From Apiospora phragmitis (Eukaryota; Ascomycota; Sordariomycetes; Amphisphaeriales; Apiosporaceae), in NCBI GenBank assembly GCA_038363925.1, contig JAQQWL010000010.1:496001-560000 (forward strand): a DNA stretch of 64,000 nt. The letters are read 5' to 3'. Under the pieces are notes generated by a model. The model was not told where the DNA came from, did not search any database, and saw nothing but the letters and a program-made list of their open reading frames with translations. Positions within the stretch are counted from its first letter, which is position 1, and each line of letters begins with the position of its first letter. Below are positions 12,288 through 22,940 of this stretch, piece after piece. The position numbers and the translations under genes were made by a program.

Positions 12288-13172
12288 ACTGCTGTAGTGT
12301 AGACACCGAGTTACAATCAGTACGCGGGAACCGGAGATATAGTATTTAATATATCTTGTCACGGAGGGAGGCACCGGGTACAATGCGTTTTTCTTTTCCA
12401 GTTTGTTTCCGCCCGGCTTAGTATCGAAACCACATTGGAGGACGCCTGGTGCGGAGATGCTACTGCTCCTGTCGTGCGAGAAAGGAAACGCGAGAAAGGA
12501 AAGCACAGATATGGCTTCTAGGGACCTACCTACAGTAGTTCGAAAGACAAACCGATAGGACAAGACTTGGTAGCAGCGGCCATCTAAGCTAGAGTGTTGT
12601 TAGTTGACTTAGTTGAATATAGAAGCCGGGTAAAGACGTCAAGTCTACCTTGTACGCTTTTGAGTTTACCGACCGTCTGGTTATACATCGTGCTTTTCAT
12701 GCGTTTTTAGCTTCTACTAGGTGGCTGATTCTGAATATGGACCCGATGTTTACCAAAACCCGCTCCCCCTTTTTAAGTTTCGATTTCCTATAGTATCATG
12801 AACTCAACTTGGCCCATTTCCATTCGGGCCCAATACAGGAACAGGCAGGCGACCGGAGAAATGTGTTTTATTCCAACATATCTACCAGTCCATTTCCCTG
12901 CGTCCAGACTAATCCCTCTTACCATCCTATCATACAAACCACCTTTAGAGACATCCTCCCAGCCTATTCCCTCTCACACAATAAACCACCAAGGCAACGG
13001 AACAACGAACCTTGATTCAGTGTATCTACCTGTTCAGCTTCCTACATTCGAACTCATCCTCCATCAACAAATTCTCAATCTCGTTCCTCCCACGAGACCT
13101 CCCAACCCACTCAACCCTCTTCACCAAGCAAGCCTCCCCTTCCAAACGCTCCTCCTAATCATCCTCATCACC
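12288..13172. other. Spacer and CT-rich leader before the small acylated-type ORF
   Basis: From about 12850 to 13172 the plus strand becomes C/T-rich with frequent CCTCC/CATCC, as in fungal 5' leaders, and leads into ATG 13173. An ATG at 12798 keeps this stretch open in the same frame, but the predicted residues (Pro/Leu/Ser/Thr) look like translated leader rather than protein. Confidence 0.4.
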
Positions 13173-13689
13173 ATGGGCTGCATGCACAGCAAGACCAAGC
13201 GCGACCAAAAGGCATGGGCCCGCTCCCAAGACAAGAAGCGTAAAGATCCCCAAACGCGCACCGAGTCGAGGGAGCACGCCGCCCTGACCATGGAAGAGTA
13301 CCGCCGCCTCGACAGGTAGGGGCGGCAGAGGTACGCCCGCCAGGCCACGAACGGCCGCGGTAAACATCCGATACGAGGAGGATGGCAGCAGCAGCACTCG
13401 AGCAGCCGCCGCGCTGGCCTCCTTAGGCACCTTCAAGCCCGGGCTGCGCCGGCACAGGGGTCCAACGGGGGACCTTCAAGTGGGAGACCGGCCACCCGCA
13501 ACCGACGCAACGTCAGTACATATCGCACTTCGCAAGATCCTTGGTCTTACCTGCCTGCGGAGACCGGGAGAGAAGGTGTTTTTGTCCTTTAGGGGATGGG
13601 GACTCAACATCACCCACTCATCGGTCTACCTGCCTACCGCGTCCTCAACACATCGCTCATGGTTAGGGGTATACTACATGATGGATTAG
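13173..13689 (+). pseudogene. Small protein with myristoyl/palmitoyl-type N-terminus, interrupted by a stop and a frameshift
   Basis: ATG 13173 lies in a good context (tcaccatgg) and gives MGCMHSKTKRDQKAWARSQD, then a charged stretch ending EEYRRLDR before TAG at 13317. Gly2 and Cys3 followed by Ser/Lys/Arg is the classic pattern for N-myristoylation plus palmitoylation, which would place the protein on a membrane. After the TAG the same frame continues in a basic style (RQRYARQATNGRG). One base later the next frame takes over with NIRYEEDGSSSTRAAAALAS, which looks coding and stays open to 13689. A CAG-to-TAG change plus a 1-base insertion would explain the break. Alternatively the real protein is just the first 48 residues. 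I do not know its function. Confidence 0.45.
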
Positions 13690-14132
13690 TTGGATATTTG
13701 ATATATCGAGGTGGAATTATTTGAGAGACAGCATGGTTATTCGAGATAAGATTACTTGGGAGTCAATAAAAATGCAGTCCTGCGGGACCAAGAACACCAA
13801 CAATGTAAAATGCAATTGATGAATAATATATAAAGCATCGCCATCACAAATCTACGTCCGGGAGAAGATCACTAAAGCATGTGCAGCTCCTCTTACCTTC
13901 GTTGCTGCATCAATGGTTTCTCTTGCACCATGTTCTTCCTGTACTTATTAATCGGAGTATTGAACTTATAAACATTTTAAACTCCCACCACCAACGTCTC
14001 TAGACAGGGAAGTAACTTCTGGACGCCATGTCTCCCAAGGTAGGGTTCTACCATGTCCTAATCTATCACAAATAAGCTGCACCATGAAGTTTCATTAGCC
14101 TAATAAGCCTGGGATCACCTACAACAGCCTTG
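13690..14132. other. Intergenic region between convergent genes
   Basis: This is the 3' flank of both the small ORF (plus) and the transcription factor gene (minus). No frame or repeat of note. Confidence 0.4.
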
Positions 14133-15843
14133 CTAAATTCCAGGAGACATCATTTTATGCACATCCACGGCGATCAGTAGTGTCAACGCGTACGGCCTGT
14201 CGAAACACGCATCCCAGCCAGTCTCCCCGGACCGCCAGAACGCCTCCAACACCCTCTTGGCGGTCAAGGGTACGAAGGTCCCGGAATGCCTACTCAGAAT
14301 TTCCAGCTGTTCGGCGACAAAGGTGCGCATCTCCGTGCTGTTCTCGCAACCGGCAGCTTCCGCGCCGAGCACGACCAGCGGCCAGAGGATGCAGCTCTTG
14401 AGGCTCGGAATCTCCGCGGCATCGGCGAGGCATAGGTGTAGGAACTGGACGTGGGTGGCGCGTTGGGCCGGCGTCGCGATCTCGATGGGCGGTTCGGATA
14501 TGCTCTGCAGCGAGGAGATGCAGTACAGGGCCACCGACGCGAAGAAGATGTTGCCCACGAGGGTCCATTTTGGCTGCGATAGGGGCTTGGATGCTGCCCA
14601 CTGCTCAGGCGAGAAGTCGTATATACGGCTAAGTATCTCGTGTGCGTCTCGCCAAAGGTCCAGACTTGATAGAGTCTCAGAGGTGGCAGTGGTCCATCGA
14701 AGGTAGTTGATTCGGACCGTTTCTGCAATCAAAGGAGGTGCGCAAAAGCCAAACGGCAATATTTCACCAGAGTACTTTGCCATAATGAAGTCGAGCGTCT
14801 CAAGGTGTGTACCAGTACTCTCCATGCTTGTTGCAGGACATGTAGTGTTGCCCATGACGGCGAGGCTGTATCAAGTCAGTATCTGCCAATATCGTACTCG
14901 CGTAGGCTGGTAACTACGTACTTCCAGAGACAATGAACAAACTGCTGCAGATGTTCCGATGCGGCCAGTGTCTCGAACCCACCACGGAGGGCCACTAGCT
15001 GATGCATACCTTCCAAATGCATCCTCCAGTTCTGTGAGACACCATGGTGGATCTTGAAACGGTTGGCTTTTTAGCACATCTCATCCCCGACAGAGGGGCA
15101 GTCACTCACTTACTTCAAGGAGAAGAACTGTCATGACTCCGGCAAGTATGGCATCGCTCCGTTGATTATTTTCTTCCGCGAGTTGCTCGCTCAGAGAGCG
15201 AATAGCTATGCCCCTGTAGTGGAAGAAACGTTCTTCCAAGTCTGGCATTTGGATACCCCCGCGTGACCTGTTTATTCGATGACTCAGGACGGTGCAGAAT
15301 AGACCGTAACGAATATGGTCCGGCTTCGCTGCCGCCTCCCGCATGTGCTTCTCTGTAACCCGATACAGATAAGGATTTGGGCCCAGTTGCTTGATTGGTA
15401 GGAGATCCTGTAGTATGCAGCCATTGACTTTCAGAGGGTTAGGATGAGGTAGTCCTGAAATCTGGATCAGATAATAAGCACTCACAGTATTCAACACATT
15501 CCGTCAAGACACGCAGGTTGAAGTTCTGCGCAAGACGAGGTGGTTCTGGTGGTAAAGCCAACGACATAGCGGCGGGCGCGGGCGATGCAGTAGTCGAACG
15601 TGCATCGCCCTTGACGCTACCAGCTTCGGCAGGTTCGGCAGCGCTGGCTTTGGGCCGCCGCGACTTGATTCTGCCGGGCGGGAGCCATTGGATCCTCACC
15701 GGCTTGACGGTGCTGTATCCAGGACAATCGACGCCGGACGAGATGCATCGCTTGCACGCCGGCTGGGTGAAGTCGCAGACCAGGCACCGCCTGCGACATT
15801 CCCAGCAGTGCCGCTTGGGTGAGGAATCTGATGAGTCTGCCAT
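14133..15843 (-). CDS. Zn(II)2Cys6 transcription factor, 511 aa, four exons
   Basis: Exons on the minus strand are 15486-15843, 15114-15427, 14922-15052 and 14133-14865. Introns are 58, 61 and 56 bp, and the phases sum to exactly 512 codons. The ATG at 15843 is chosen because it is the first one before the zinc cluster. Residues Cys13, 16, 23, 30, 33 and 40 give C-x2-C-x6-C-x6-C-x2-C-x6-C, the fungal binuclear zinc cluster that binds CGG-type DNA half-sites. A basic Pro/Arg/Ala linker follows. From about residue 120 the protein resembles the fungal-specific domain of this class (the Fungal_trans_2 style, with a 'LGPNPYLYRVTEKHM' segment, a leucine-rich helix around 'MTVLLLE' and 'AVMGNTTCP'). 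It should act in the nucleus; its target genes are unknown. The divergent neighbour at 16476 is not an obvious regulatory partner. The first intron needs a gaaag acceptor, with ctaac upstream; an alternative acceptor would give a 31-bp intron, which is too short. Confidence 0.88.
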
Positions 15844-16475
15844 CTGGGAGGGACTAGGTCTCAATACCAGATACCTCGACGAAGAGAGTCGTCGAAATGG
15901 AGCGGGCGATGCGGGGCATCATAAGCAAGCCTTTGCAAGGAACATCTAGCATGCACTTGGGTGAGATTTCTAAAACTAAAACAATAGACAAGAACCGATG
16001 GAGGGTGAGGATGCCTGAGCTGACGGTCGGGTTGATCCTGCCGCGCATTAGTAAGTACCTAATTAATCGGTTTGGCCGCATTTGCCCCGCCATAAGGGGG
16101 ACATGAAATGCAGGGCTACTCCGTACAGGCAGCAGATGTTTGTGGCTCATCGACTGTTGGCTCGGGGAGAGGGGGGTGGAGCGGGGGGGGGGGCGGAATC
16201 TGACAAGCAAGGATCTTTATGCAGGGCGACGAGCCTAACTCATATCTCAACGTGGTGGATTGAAGTATCTGCGAATGTTATTTCTCTTACCTAAATTCCA
16301 AATCACTCCGATCAACGGGATGATTGGCCAAGGTTACGACCGCAATGATGATTTGGCTTGTGTCAATTTTGGGTTCCTTATGGGACGCATAATCTATTGT
16401 GAAGAGGATTCCACCACCTTCTTAATTCAACCAGCGTCTGCATGGCCATTCCACCGTCTGTACCACAGTCCCAAT
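15844..16475. other. Promoter side of the transcription factor and 3' side of the 2EXR gene
   Basis: Contains a run of G residues near 16165-16190. No coding frame with recognisable content. Confidence 0.4.
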
Positions 16476-17463
16476 TTAGGTATCAGAAGGTCTCCAGAGT
16501 CTCCAATGGTTCGGGTCCCTCTTATCATCCTTGCTCTGCAACTCGATGGTGCTTAGTGACTTCGCTCCCTCTTGGAGCATCTTATTGACCAAGGTGTCTG
16601 CCGTGAAACCCCCGCGGAAAGTATTCTCGAGGGTGAAGTATCTTGCGCCGGTAGAAGGGCTGCGCATCCGGCAGAAAGGGTTCGACAGCCATAAGATTTG
16701 GACTGTGCTACTAGAGTAATACAGCATGCCCGAACAGTCCTTGAGGTCAAGATCGGACTTGAAAGGGGCGTGGACGATGTTCGTGATCAGGGCGCAAGCC
16801 GAAGGCGGTAACTTCGCAGTCAGATGGCGTTGTGGTGCCCAGTCTTGGCCTGAGAAGTTCGGGCCTAGGAGCTCGACCAATTTGTCGTATGCGAAGGGGG
16901 TTACGCAGGCACCGCCAAATGTCTCCGTAGGTGAAAGCAAGAACTTGTCACTAAGTGAACTTAAGTGAATGCAGTCCTTGGGGATTTGGTTGCCCTCCTG
17001 TTCGGTATGTAACATATCCTTTGCGGCTGTGATAACTACCTCATGTACGTAGTGATAATAGAGCTCCGCGGACCGGAACTCTTTATAGCGGCCTATGCCA
17101 TTCGGCCTCGTTGCCCATTGCTCAAATTCCATTGGCGTCACTTCTAGGATTGGACGGAAGATATCAAATCGGAGGTTGTATCGCTCTAGGGCCAGCTCTC
17201 GTGACTCGCGGTTCGTTGCAATGAGTGGAATAATGAGACATTTTGAGGGGATGATGCGTAAACTGCTGCGGTGTACAAGGGCGATTCGGTTGTGAGATTC
17301 ATGATCAAGGAACTCCTTCCACAGTATAACTTTCTACGTTAGCGGGCAGGCTGCAGGTAGAATTCTTATGAGATGAGGCGGGTTATTTCGTTTGCGAAGT
17401 GGTACTTACTACCATAGCGCGTATCTTGGGAGCAAGACGAGGGAACGGGGTAAACGTTGACAT
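16476..17463 (-). CDS. 2EXR-domain (F-box-like) protein, 303 aa, two exons
   Basis: Exons are 17410-17463 and 16476-17333 on the minus strand, with one 76-bp intron (gtaagt..acgtag) between codons. The N-terminus, MSTFTPFPRLAPKIRAMV then ILWKEFL, is the short 2EXR motif common in fungal proteins. It is followed at about residues 30-60 by the 'ATNRESRELALERYN' segment that ends the domain. The remaining 240 residues carry no other domain I recognise. 2EXR proteins form large, mostly uncharacterised families in filamentous ascomycetes; a role in protein-protein contacts is usually assumed but not shown. Base composition is normal and the frame intact. A degraded paralogue lies at 59758-60500 in this window, with the same C-terminal pattern ('LVNKMLQEGAKS' here, 'LVDKVLHEGAKS' there). 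Confidence 0.8.
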
Positions 17464-18430
17464 GATGATATTTGGCTACCCACGATTACCTTGTTGATAT
17501 GGATGTAGCTGAGTTACCTCAGATGTGCAGTCTGCGTTCAAAAATGCCACAGGCGAGTTTGTATCCGCTTGATAAAGACAGAACAAACAGAATTGTCTCA
17601 GACCAGTCTGGGCGTGTGGGTTGGAAAAGATTTGATATTTGCAGGTGGTCATAAATGACGGAGGACCAAAAGTTGTTAAAGGCAGAGAGTGAAGAAGATA
17701 TGCTTAAGCTTCTGTCAACTACATAGAGTTTAAGAAGGCTGGTGATCACAAAGTGAGTTACAGGGGTCTCACTAGGTCTTATTGTCCACACCATCTCATA
17801 TTCCAATCCAGAAGATACTACTCTCTCTGTTTGCAAGAAACGCCCCGTATCCTCTCCGACCAATGTGCTCAGGAAATTCCCCACGTGTTCTCCCCCTTCA
17901 TGATCACGATATCATCATCGCGACCAAGCAGATGATGTTTACTGCCATTAGACTGTGAAACGCCAGGCAGCATGAGCTGGTACGCTTCTAGAACAAGTAC
18001 GAAAGTTGAGGAGATTTAGAGTAGATAGTGCCCTTCGTCCAAAAATGGAGCTTGTGCACATTATATTGTTTGGTTAATTTGCCGCCGGCTGAGAGTCTGT
18101 GTCTTCGGTACAGGACGGCCACAGAAACTTGTGAGTAGATTTGGAGGATCCGCTGCAGTCTGGCTCAAGCCCAGAACTTTCTACATTTGATGGTCCCTCT
18201 TTCGCAATCCCCCCAACTATAAGTTGAGTTTCATTTCGGAGTGCCTCCCTCTCTTGAGCGAGCATCAAGCTCGATGTTAGATCTGAGGCTGATGAGCCCA
18301 CTATTAGATTGGCCTCGATGTTTTCGCCTTTGATGATTCAGGGTTCCTGGTCGAAGGGCTCCGATGGGCCAGTGCGGACTTTCTGAACACGTTCCCGCCC
18401 TATTTCCCCATTTAGCAGCTCGGCCCAGGA
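17464..18430. other. Region without a supported gene
   Basis: Holds the promoter of the 2EXR gene. Two minus-strand frames (17519-17884 and 18074-18301) are open but show no motif, no good start and no shared splice pattern, so I do not call them. Confidence 0.4.
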
Positions 18431-19167
18431 TCTGAGGTCGGGAGCGAGCAACGAGGACGTCCTCGACCTGACAACAACGACGACGACGACGACAACAGAT
18501 CGCCACGATAACAACAAGAGCCCCTTGCACGTCGCTGGCTGCAACTGCTACCTTGTGAATCAAAGACTGCGCGATCGACACGACCAGGCCACGCGGGAGC
18601 CGGGGAAGGCCAGCCTGGACCAGAACTTGTTGTTGATGCAAAGAAGCGTCGGGGCAGCTGGTCAAGTACCGCGATTGCGCTTACTGTAACGCCAAAAGAA
18701 GAGCAGGAGGGTTCCGGTGCCTGATCAACCTGGCCATGCTGCAGCAGAGCCAGACAACGCGGCCCTGCACCGTGGCCAAGCGCCCCGCCACGTTACTCGG
18801 CGGCGGGCCGCACTCCGATACTATAAACAATAACAAGAAGAACAAGTATCACATCCATAAACATTCACCCCGCTTCACCCTCGGCGTCTACCAGCCGGCC
18901 CCCGAGGACGATCTCGAGCACAAGCGCCTCGCCACGCTGAGTATGGCGCGCCAGGTCGAGGCCCGCGCCGCCTGCTTCGATGATCTCGTCCGGGGCTACC
19001 AGGAGGTGGGTTTTGTGGGCGGGCCCGACGCTGCCAACACATCCACCGAACAGGTGAGCATCAACCTGCAATGGCTCTCCAACGTGGCAGGGCACCTTAG
19101 GGAGCGGCTTAAGGCTACTAGATTCATAATGGAAAGACTGAACTGGGAGTCGGCCGCGACAGAATAA
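18431..19167 (+). pseudogene. C-terminal part of a fungal regulator-like protein, frameshifted
   Basis: Two adjoining plus-strand frames form one protein-like reading. The first (about 18431-18650) contains a threonine run encoded by ACG/ACA repeats, then a Cys-rich stretch (AGCNCYLVNQRL). The second (from about 18652 to the TAA at 19165) contains CAYCNAKRRA, NLAMLQQSQ, LGVYQP and a helical C-terminus. The order Cys-x-Cys, Leu-Asp..Leu, Cys-x2-Cys, then helices resembles the C-terminal regulatory part of AflR-like Zn2Cys6 factors, but this is only a resemblance. The frames join by a single-base shift near 18650. No DNA-binding zinc cluster is seen upstream. It ends 30 bp before RIP-mutated DNA starts. 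It may be a dead gene; a sequencing indel is the alternative. Confidence 0.5.
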
Positions 19168-19561
19168 CCATGAGTTGTAGTATCTTTAATTATGAGTATT
19201 TGTATTATATTAATAAGATTAGCTACGGTGCTAGGTATTTATTAAGCCTGTTACCGGCTTTTTATATTAAAATAAAAAGTAAAAATAATTAAAAAAAGAG
19301 AATAGTTTTATTATAAAGTGTAAGTAATTAATTTAATATAATAATATATTATAATATAGTTTAATATAAAACGAAATTATATTAAAGTTTAAAAAACCTT
19401 ATATATTTTATATAGTGAGCGTATATTAAAAAAAAAGTTTAATATATATTTAAATATTAAAATCTTATACATATAATATAAAATAAACTCGGTAAATAAA
19501 TACGAAAATTAAAACTTAAAACCTTTATTTTTTAAAATTTATTACGTTAATTAAATACTTA

Positions 19562-22109
19562 ATGTAATTTATTACTAAGTCGACTATATTATTAAGTTAG
19601 CCACTTTTTTAATATTTTATTACTTTTATATAAATTAATTTAACTTAAACGCTTTAAATTAATTAAAATTACTCTTTATTTAATTAGCTGCTTAATTTTA
19701 TTTCTTTTTTATATAACGTACCCTATAAGTGAGCTACGTATATAAGTGAGCTGCGTACTTTTAATTAACTTTTTTATAATTAATTTTATATTAACTTTTC
19801 TCCTTTTATAAATATAAAACTAAAAAATAAAGAAAAAAGGTTTAATTTAACGCTTTAAACGCTTTAAAATCACCCGAAATTATATATATAAAAAGCTATA
19901 GCGATATATCATGTCTTAAAGTCGACGTTACGTAGCCGATAACGCGGAATTCGACCACGATCCGAAATTTCTATAAACTCTCGAAAGCTTTTTAATTTTA
20001 AAAAGGAATTAATTATTCGATATATTATTAATTTAAATACGTGATCGTTTTTTCCCCGGTTAAATAATATAAAAAATATAGCGAATCGATTACTTAGCTT
20101 ACGCGACACGAGACGCGTCGGCGTTAATTAGGCCTCTAACTTCGTATAATAATAATTCGACCTCCGGACGCGTTTTAACCGAAGAATCGATTATTAAAAA
20201 GTTTTTTATAAAGATCTTAACGCGTATCGCGCGTAATTTATTTTTATACGAAATATAATTAATAAGTATAAAATATAAAAAAAGGATATATATAATTTCG
20301 ATAAAACCGGGTTTTTTATAAGCTAAATCTCGACCGAAATAATTATAAACACCTCCGATCAACGTAAAAACCCTAAAGTAATATAATAAAAAAACCGAGA
20401 ATAAGTTATAATTATTTAAGGCGTTAAATTAAACGGTTACGCTATTCTTTTATATATTATTTTTATTATAAAAACGTACCTCTTTTTTTAATATAAAAAT
20501 AGATTATTATTAAAAGATTAAGTAATTATAATTATTAAAGATAATTAAATTACTAATAAAAAAGGCGAGGATTAAATTTAATACTTTAATTAATATATTA
20601 AGTCTTATACGAAGGGTTATTATTACTATTTAATCTTAAACGGCTACGAAAGCTATTACTTAATAACTTTCGAACTTTATTACGAAAAAAACTCGATTAT
20701 TATACCTTATATACCTTTTTATTTATCGTATAAGTTTTAACCTTTTAATATCGGCTGTTTTCGTATATTAAAAAAGGCGTACGGAAAAGAAATTAAAGGT
20801 TTTATACGGGCGTATATTACTTATATCTTTAAAAAAGACTTCTTATTAACGTTTTTAAAAGCATTCTAAGCGATTTTTACCGTTTTAAATATATAAAAAA
20901 TCTTTCGAAAAACAGGACTCGTCCCGTATAATTTAAAATATATTATTTTATAATTAAATATAAAACTACGCACTTTAATACCTCCGGGAACGTTTTCCGG
21001 CCTACTTATTCCTTAAAAATTAAAAACCTTAAACAACTCGATTATAACCTAGTCCTAAATCGAATACGTTCGAAACCGTATCGTACGATATTAAAATAGA
21101 TTTCCGATATTTATTTTAATTAGTTTTAACTATATCGTAAAGGTTATAGCGTAGGTTATACACTAAGTTACTCTTTTAAAAGGTAAAAACGCGACACTTC
21201 GAAAAATAAATAAAATACTGAGCCGGCGCCGCCGTATAAAAAACGGCTATAAAATAAAGGATCACTTCGCATATAAGCTAAAAAAGATTTATAGTTTTAA
21301 AGGGATATTAATAAATAGTTATAAAACGAATCGCGTCGGAGGAATAGTTATATAAAAACGTTTAAAACACGCTTATAGCGTTATAAAATCTACGGAGAGC
21401 CCGGCCATAATACGCGTACTTATTAAAATAATATAAAAACCTTTAAAAATAATAACTATTAATATATTTAATTAATTATAACCATTATAATTAAATTAAT
21501 TTATAACTTATAAAACTTAATAATAAAAAATGCGTAACTTATTTATATACTTAGCTCGTTTATAAGGTACGTTATACGTTTTTAAACGTCGTTTAACCTT
21601 TAATAAATAATTAAACATTTTATTTTTATTAAAAATAAAAACTTTACTTATTAAAAAAGCTCTTTAATATTAATTTTAAATATTATAAACTAAATAAATA
21701 TATATATATATATATTACATAAAATAACCTTTATAAAAAATTAAATATATACTTTATAAAAGGCTAATTTAATACTTTTTAAATATTAAAAAACTTAAAA
21801 ATTAAGCGTTTAACTTAACGAAGCCCTTAGTATATAATAATTTTAAAAGCTATAAAACGAGAAAGTAAAAGGGAAGCGTTTAGCGACTAATAAATGCGGA
21901 ACGAGGGGTTCGTCGAAACGAAGGGCGACTAGTTAAAAGCGTTATAATATTTACGGCGAGATAAGTTATAATACGCGAGTATATAAAAAAGATATAAAAT
22001 TAAGTAACGAATTTAATAAAAAGTAATTTTAATTTATTTATTTAAAAGTAGTAAAATATAAAAAGAGTGGCCGACTTAATAATATAGCCGACTTAATAGT
22101 AAACCACGT
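19562..22109. mobile_element. Outer TIR element J (about 690 bp net), split by Fot1 copy B
   Basis: The two ends are inverted copies. The left reads atgtaatttattactaagtc from 19562; the right, as reverse complement, reads acgtggtttactattaagtc ending at 22109. Both are flanked by TA (19560-19561 and 22110-22111). Each end carries the motif taagtcggc (eroded to taagtcgac on the left) twice in direct order. Without Fot1 copy B the element is only about 690 bp and shows no transposase, so it is a non-autonomous or internally deleted pogo/Fot-like element. The pairing continues for more than 100 bp. Confidence 0.75.
19716..21572 (+). mobile_element. Fot1/pogo transposon copy B, full length 1857 bp, RIP-mutated
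   Basis: Ends are inverted: acgtaccctataagtgagct at the left, and its eroded reverse complement ending ggtacgt at 21572. TA duplications flank them (19714-19715 and 21573-21574). On the plus strand, despite stops, the DDE transposase can be followed in one frame. 'DIYNFDKTGF' lies near 20283 (first catalytic Asp region), 'LNGYESYY' near 20640 (the LDGH..S region, second Asp changed to Asn), 'KKAYGKEIKGF' near 20775 and 'GLVPYNL' near 20915. The minus-strand frame 20099-20362 is an antisense shadow. Length and TA target site fit Fot1 (about 1.9 kb). It is inactive. Confidence 0.92.
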
Positions 22110-22111
22110 TA

Positions 22112-22940
22112 TTAGTTTCCTTATTATAAATAAGTTCTTACTTCGCCTCCCTATTTCTATTTAAAAACAGTTCTAAGGAGTACCACAACGGACGAGCTAG
22201 GGGCACTTAGGTGGGGTTTACAAGCCCCGCGGCAATGTGCCGTTGGGGGGTGCTGGGGCCTAACACTCCCCCATAAGCTAGTGTCCGCGCGAATCAACCA
22301 AGTACCGAAAACCCCGCCTCCATAATCCCTACCGACCGACGCCCTTGAAAAAAGCTGAAGCATCCAAGCCGGCTGCCACCTCGGTTCCATGAGAATCTCA
22401 ACGAAATCCCGCTCACCTATGAGGCGCTGTGTGAGCTGGGGAATATCTGAGATTGGCCGTCCCATTACAATAAGGCCGGTCCCGCCAGTCTGCCTTCCAG
22501 ACGTCTATGCGTTTGTCTGTACAAGGCCCATGCTGTTGTTGCGGCCCGCGTCGATGCGCGACAACTCCTCCCTCCTGAGGCCGGCTTTACTACAATCGTT
22601 GGCGCCCGACGATGAGCCTACAGGCTATTTTCGGGTTCTCGCAAATGCCCAAACCCCACCCTGGAAGAACATGTTCCGCAGATGAAGTCCACCCTCAACC
22701 CTTAGTTTTCTATTTACGAGCACCGAGTTTTCCATCGCGGACCACCAGCATTTCACTGACAGGCTCAAGCCATCGACCGGCGACAACATTGGAGTATCCT
22801 GATACGAAATATAGACCATGAAGGAATGGTCATTCCTGGCCTCAATGGGGTGTTACGGGAAAGCGACCTCCTCGAGAGCCGAAGGATGTGTGTGTAGGGT
22901 TCCTAAATCATGGATCTCCGGCTAATTAGATACGCCCTCG
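22112..22940. other. GC-normal stretch of unknown origin
   Basis: Composition jumps to about 55% GC at 22170. Open frames exist on both strands (22157-22465 minus, 22389-22685 plus, 22625-22819 minus) but none matches a family I know. It does not look like the NACHT module expected upstream of the gene remnant that follows, so a rearrangement border may lie near 22940. Confidence 0.4.

Noticed and set aside
12798..13172. N-terminal extension of the small acylated-type ORF to ATG 12798
   Set aside because: The translated part is Pro/Leu/Thr-rich and the DNA is a CT-rich leader; the ATG at 13173 has a better context and the meaningful MGC start.
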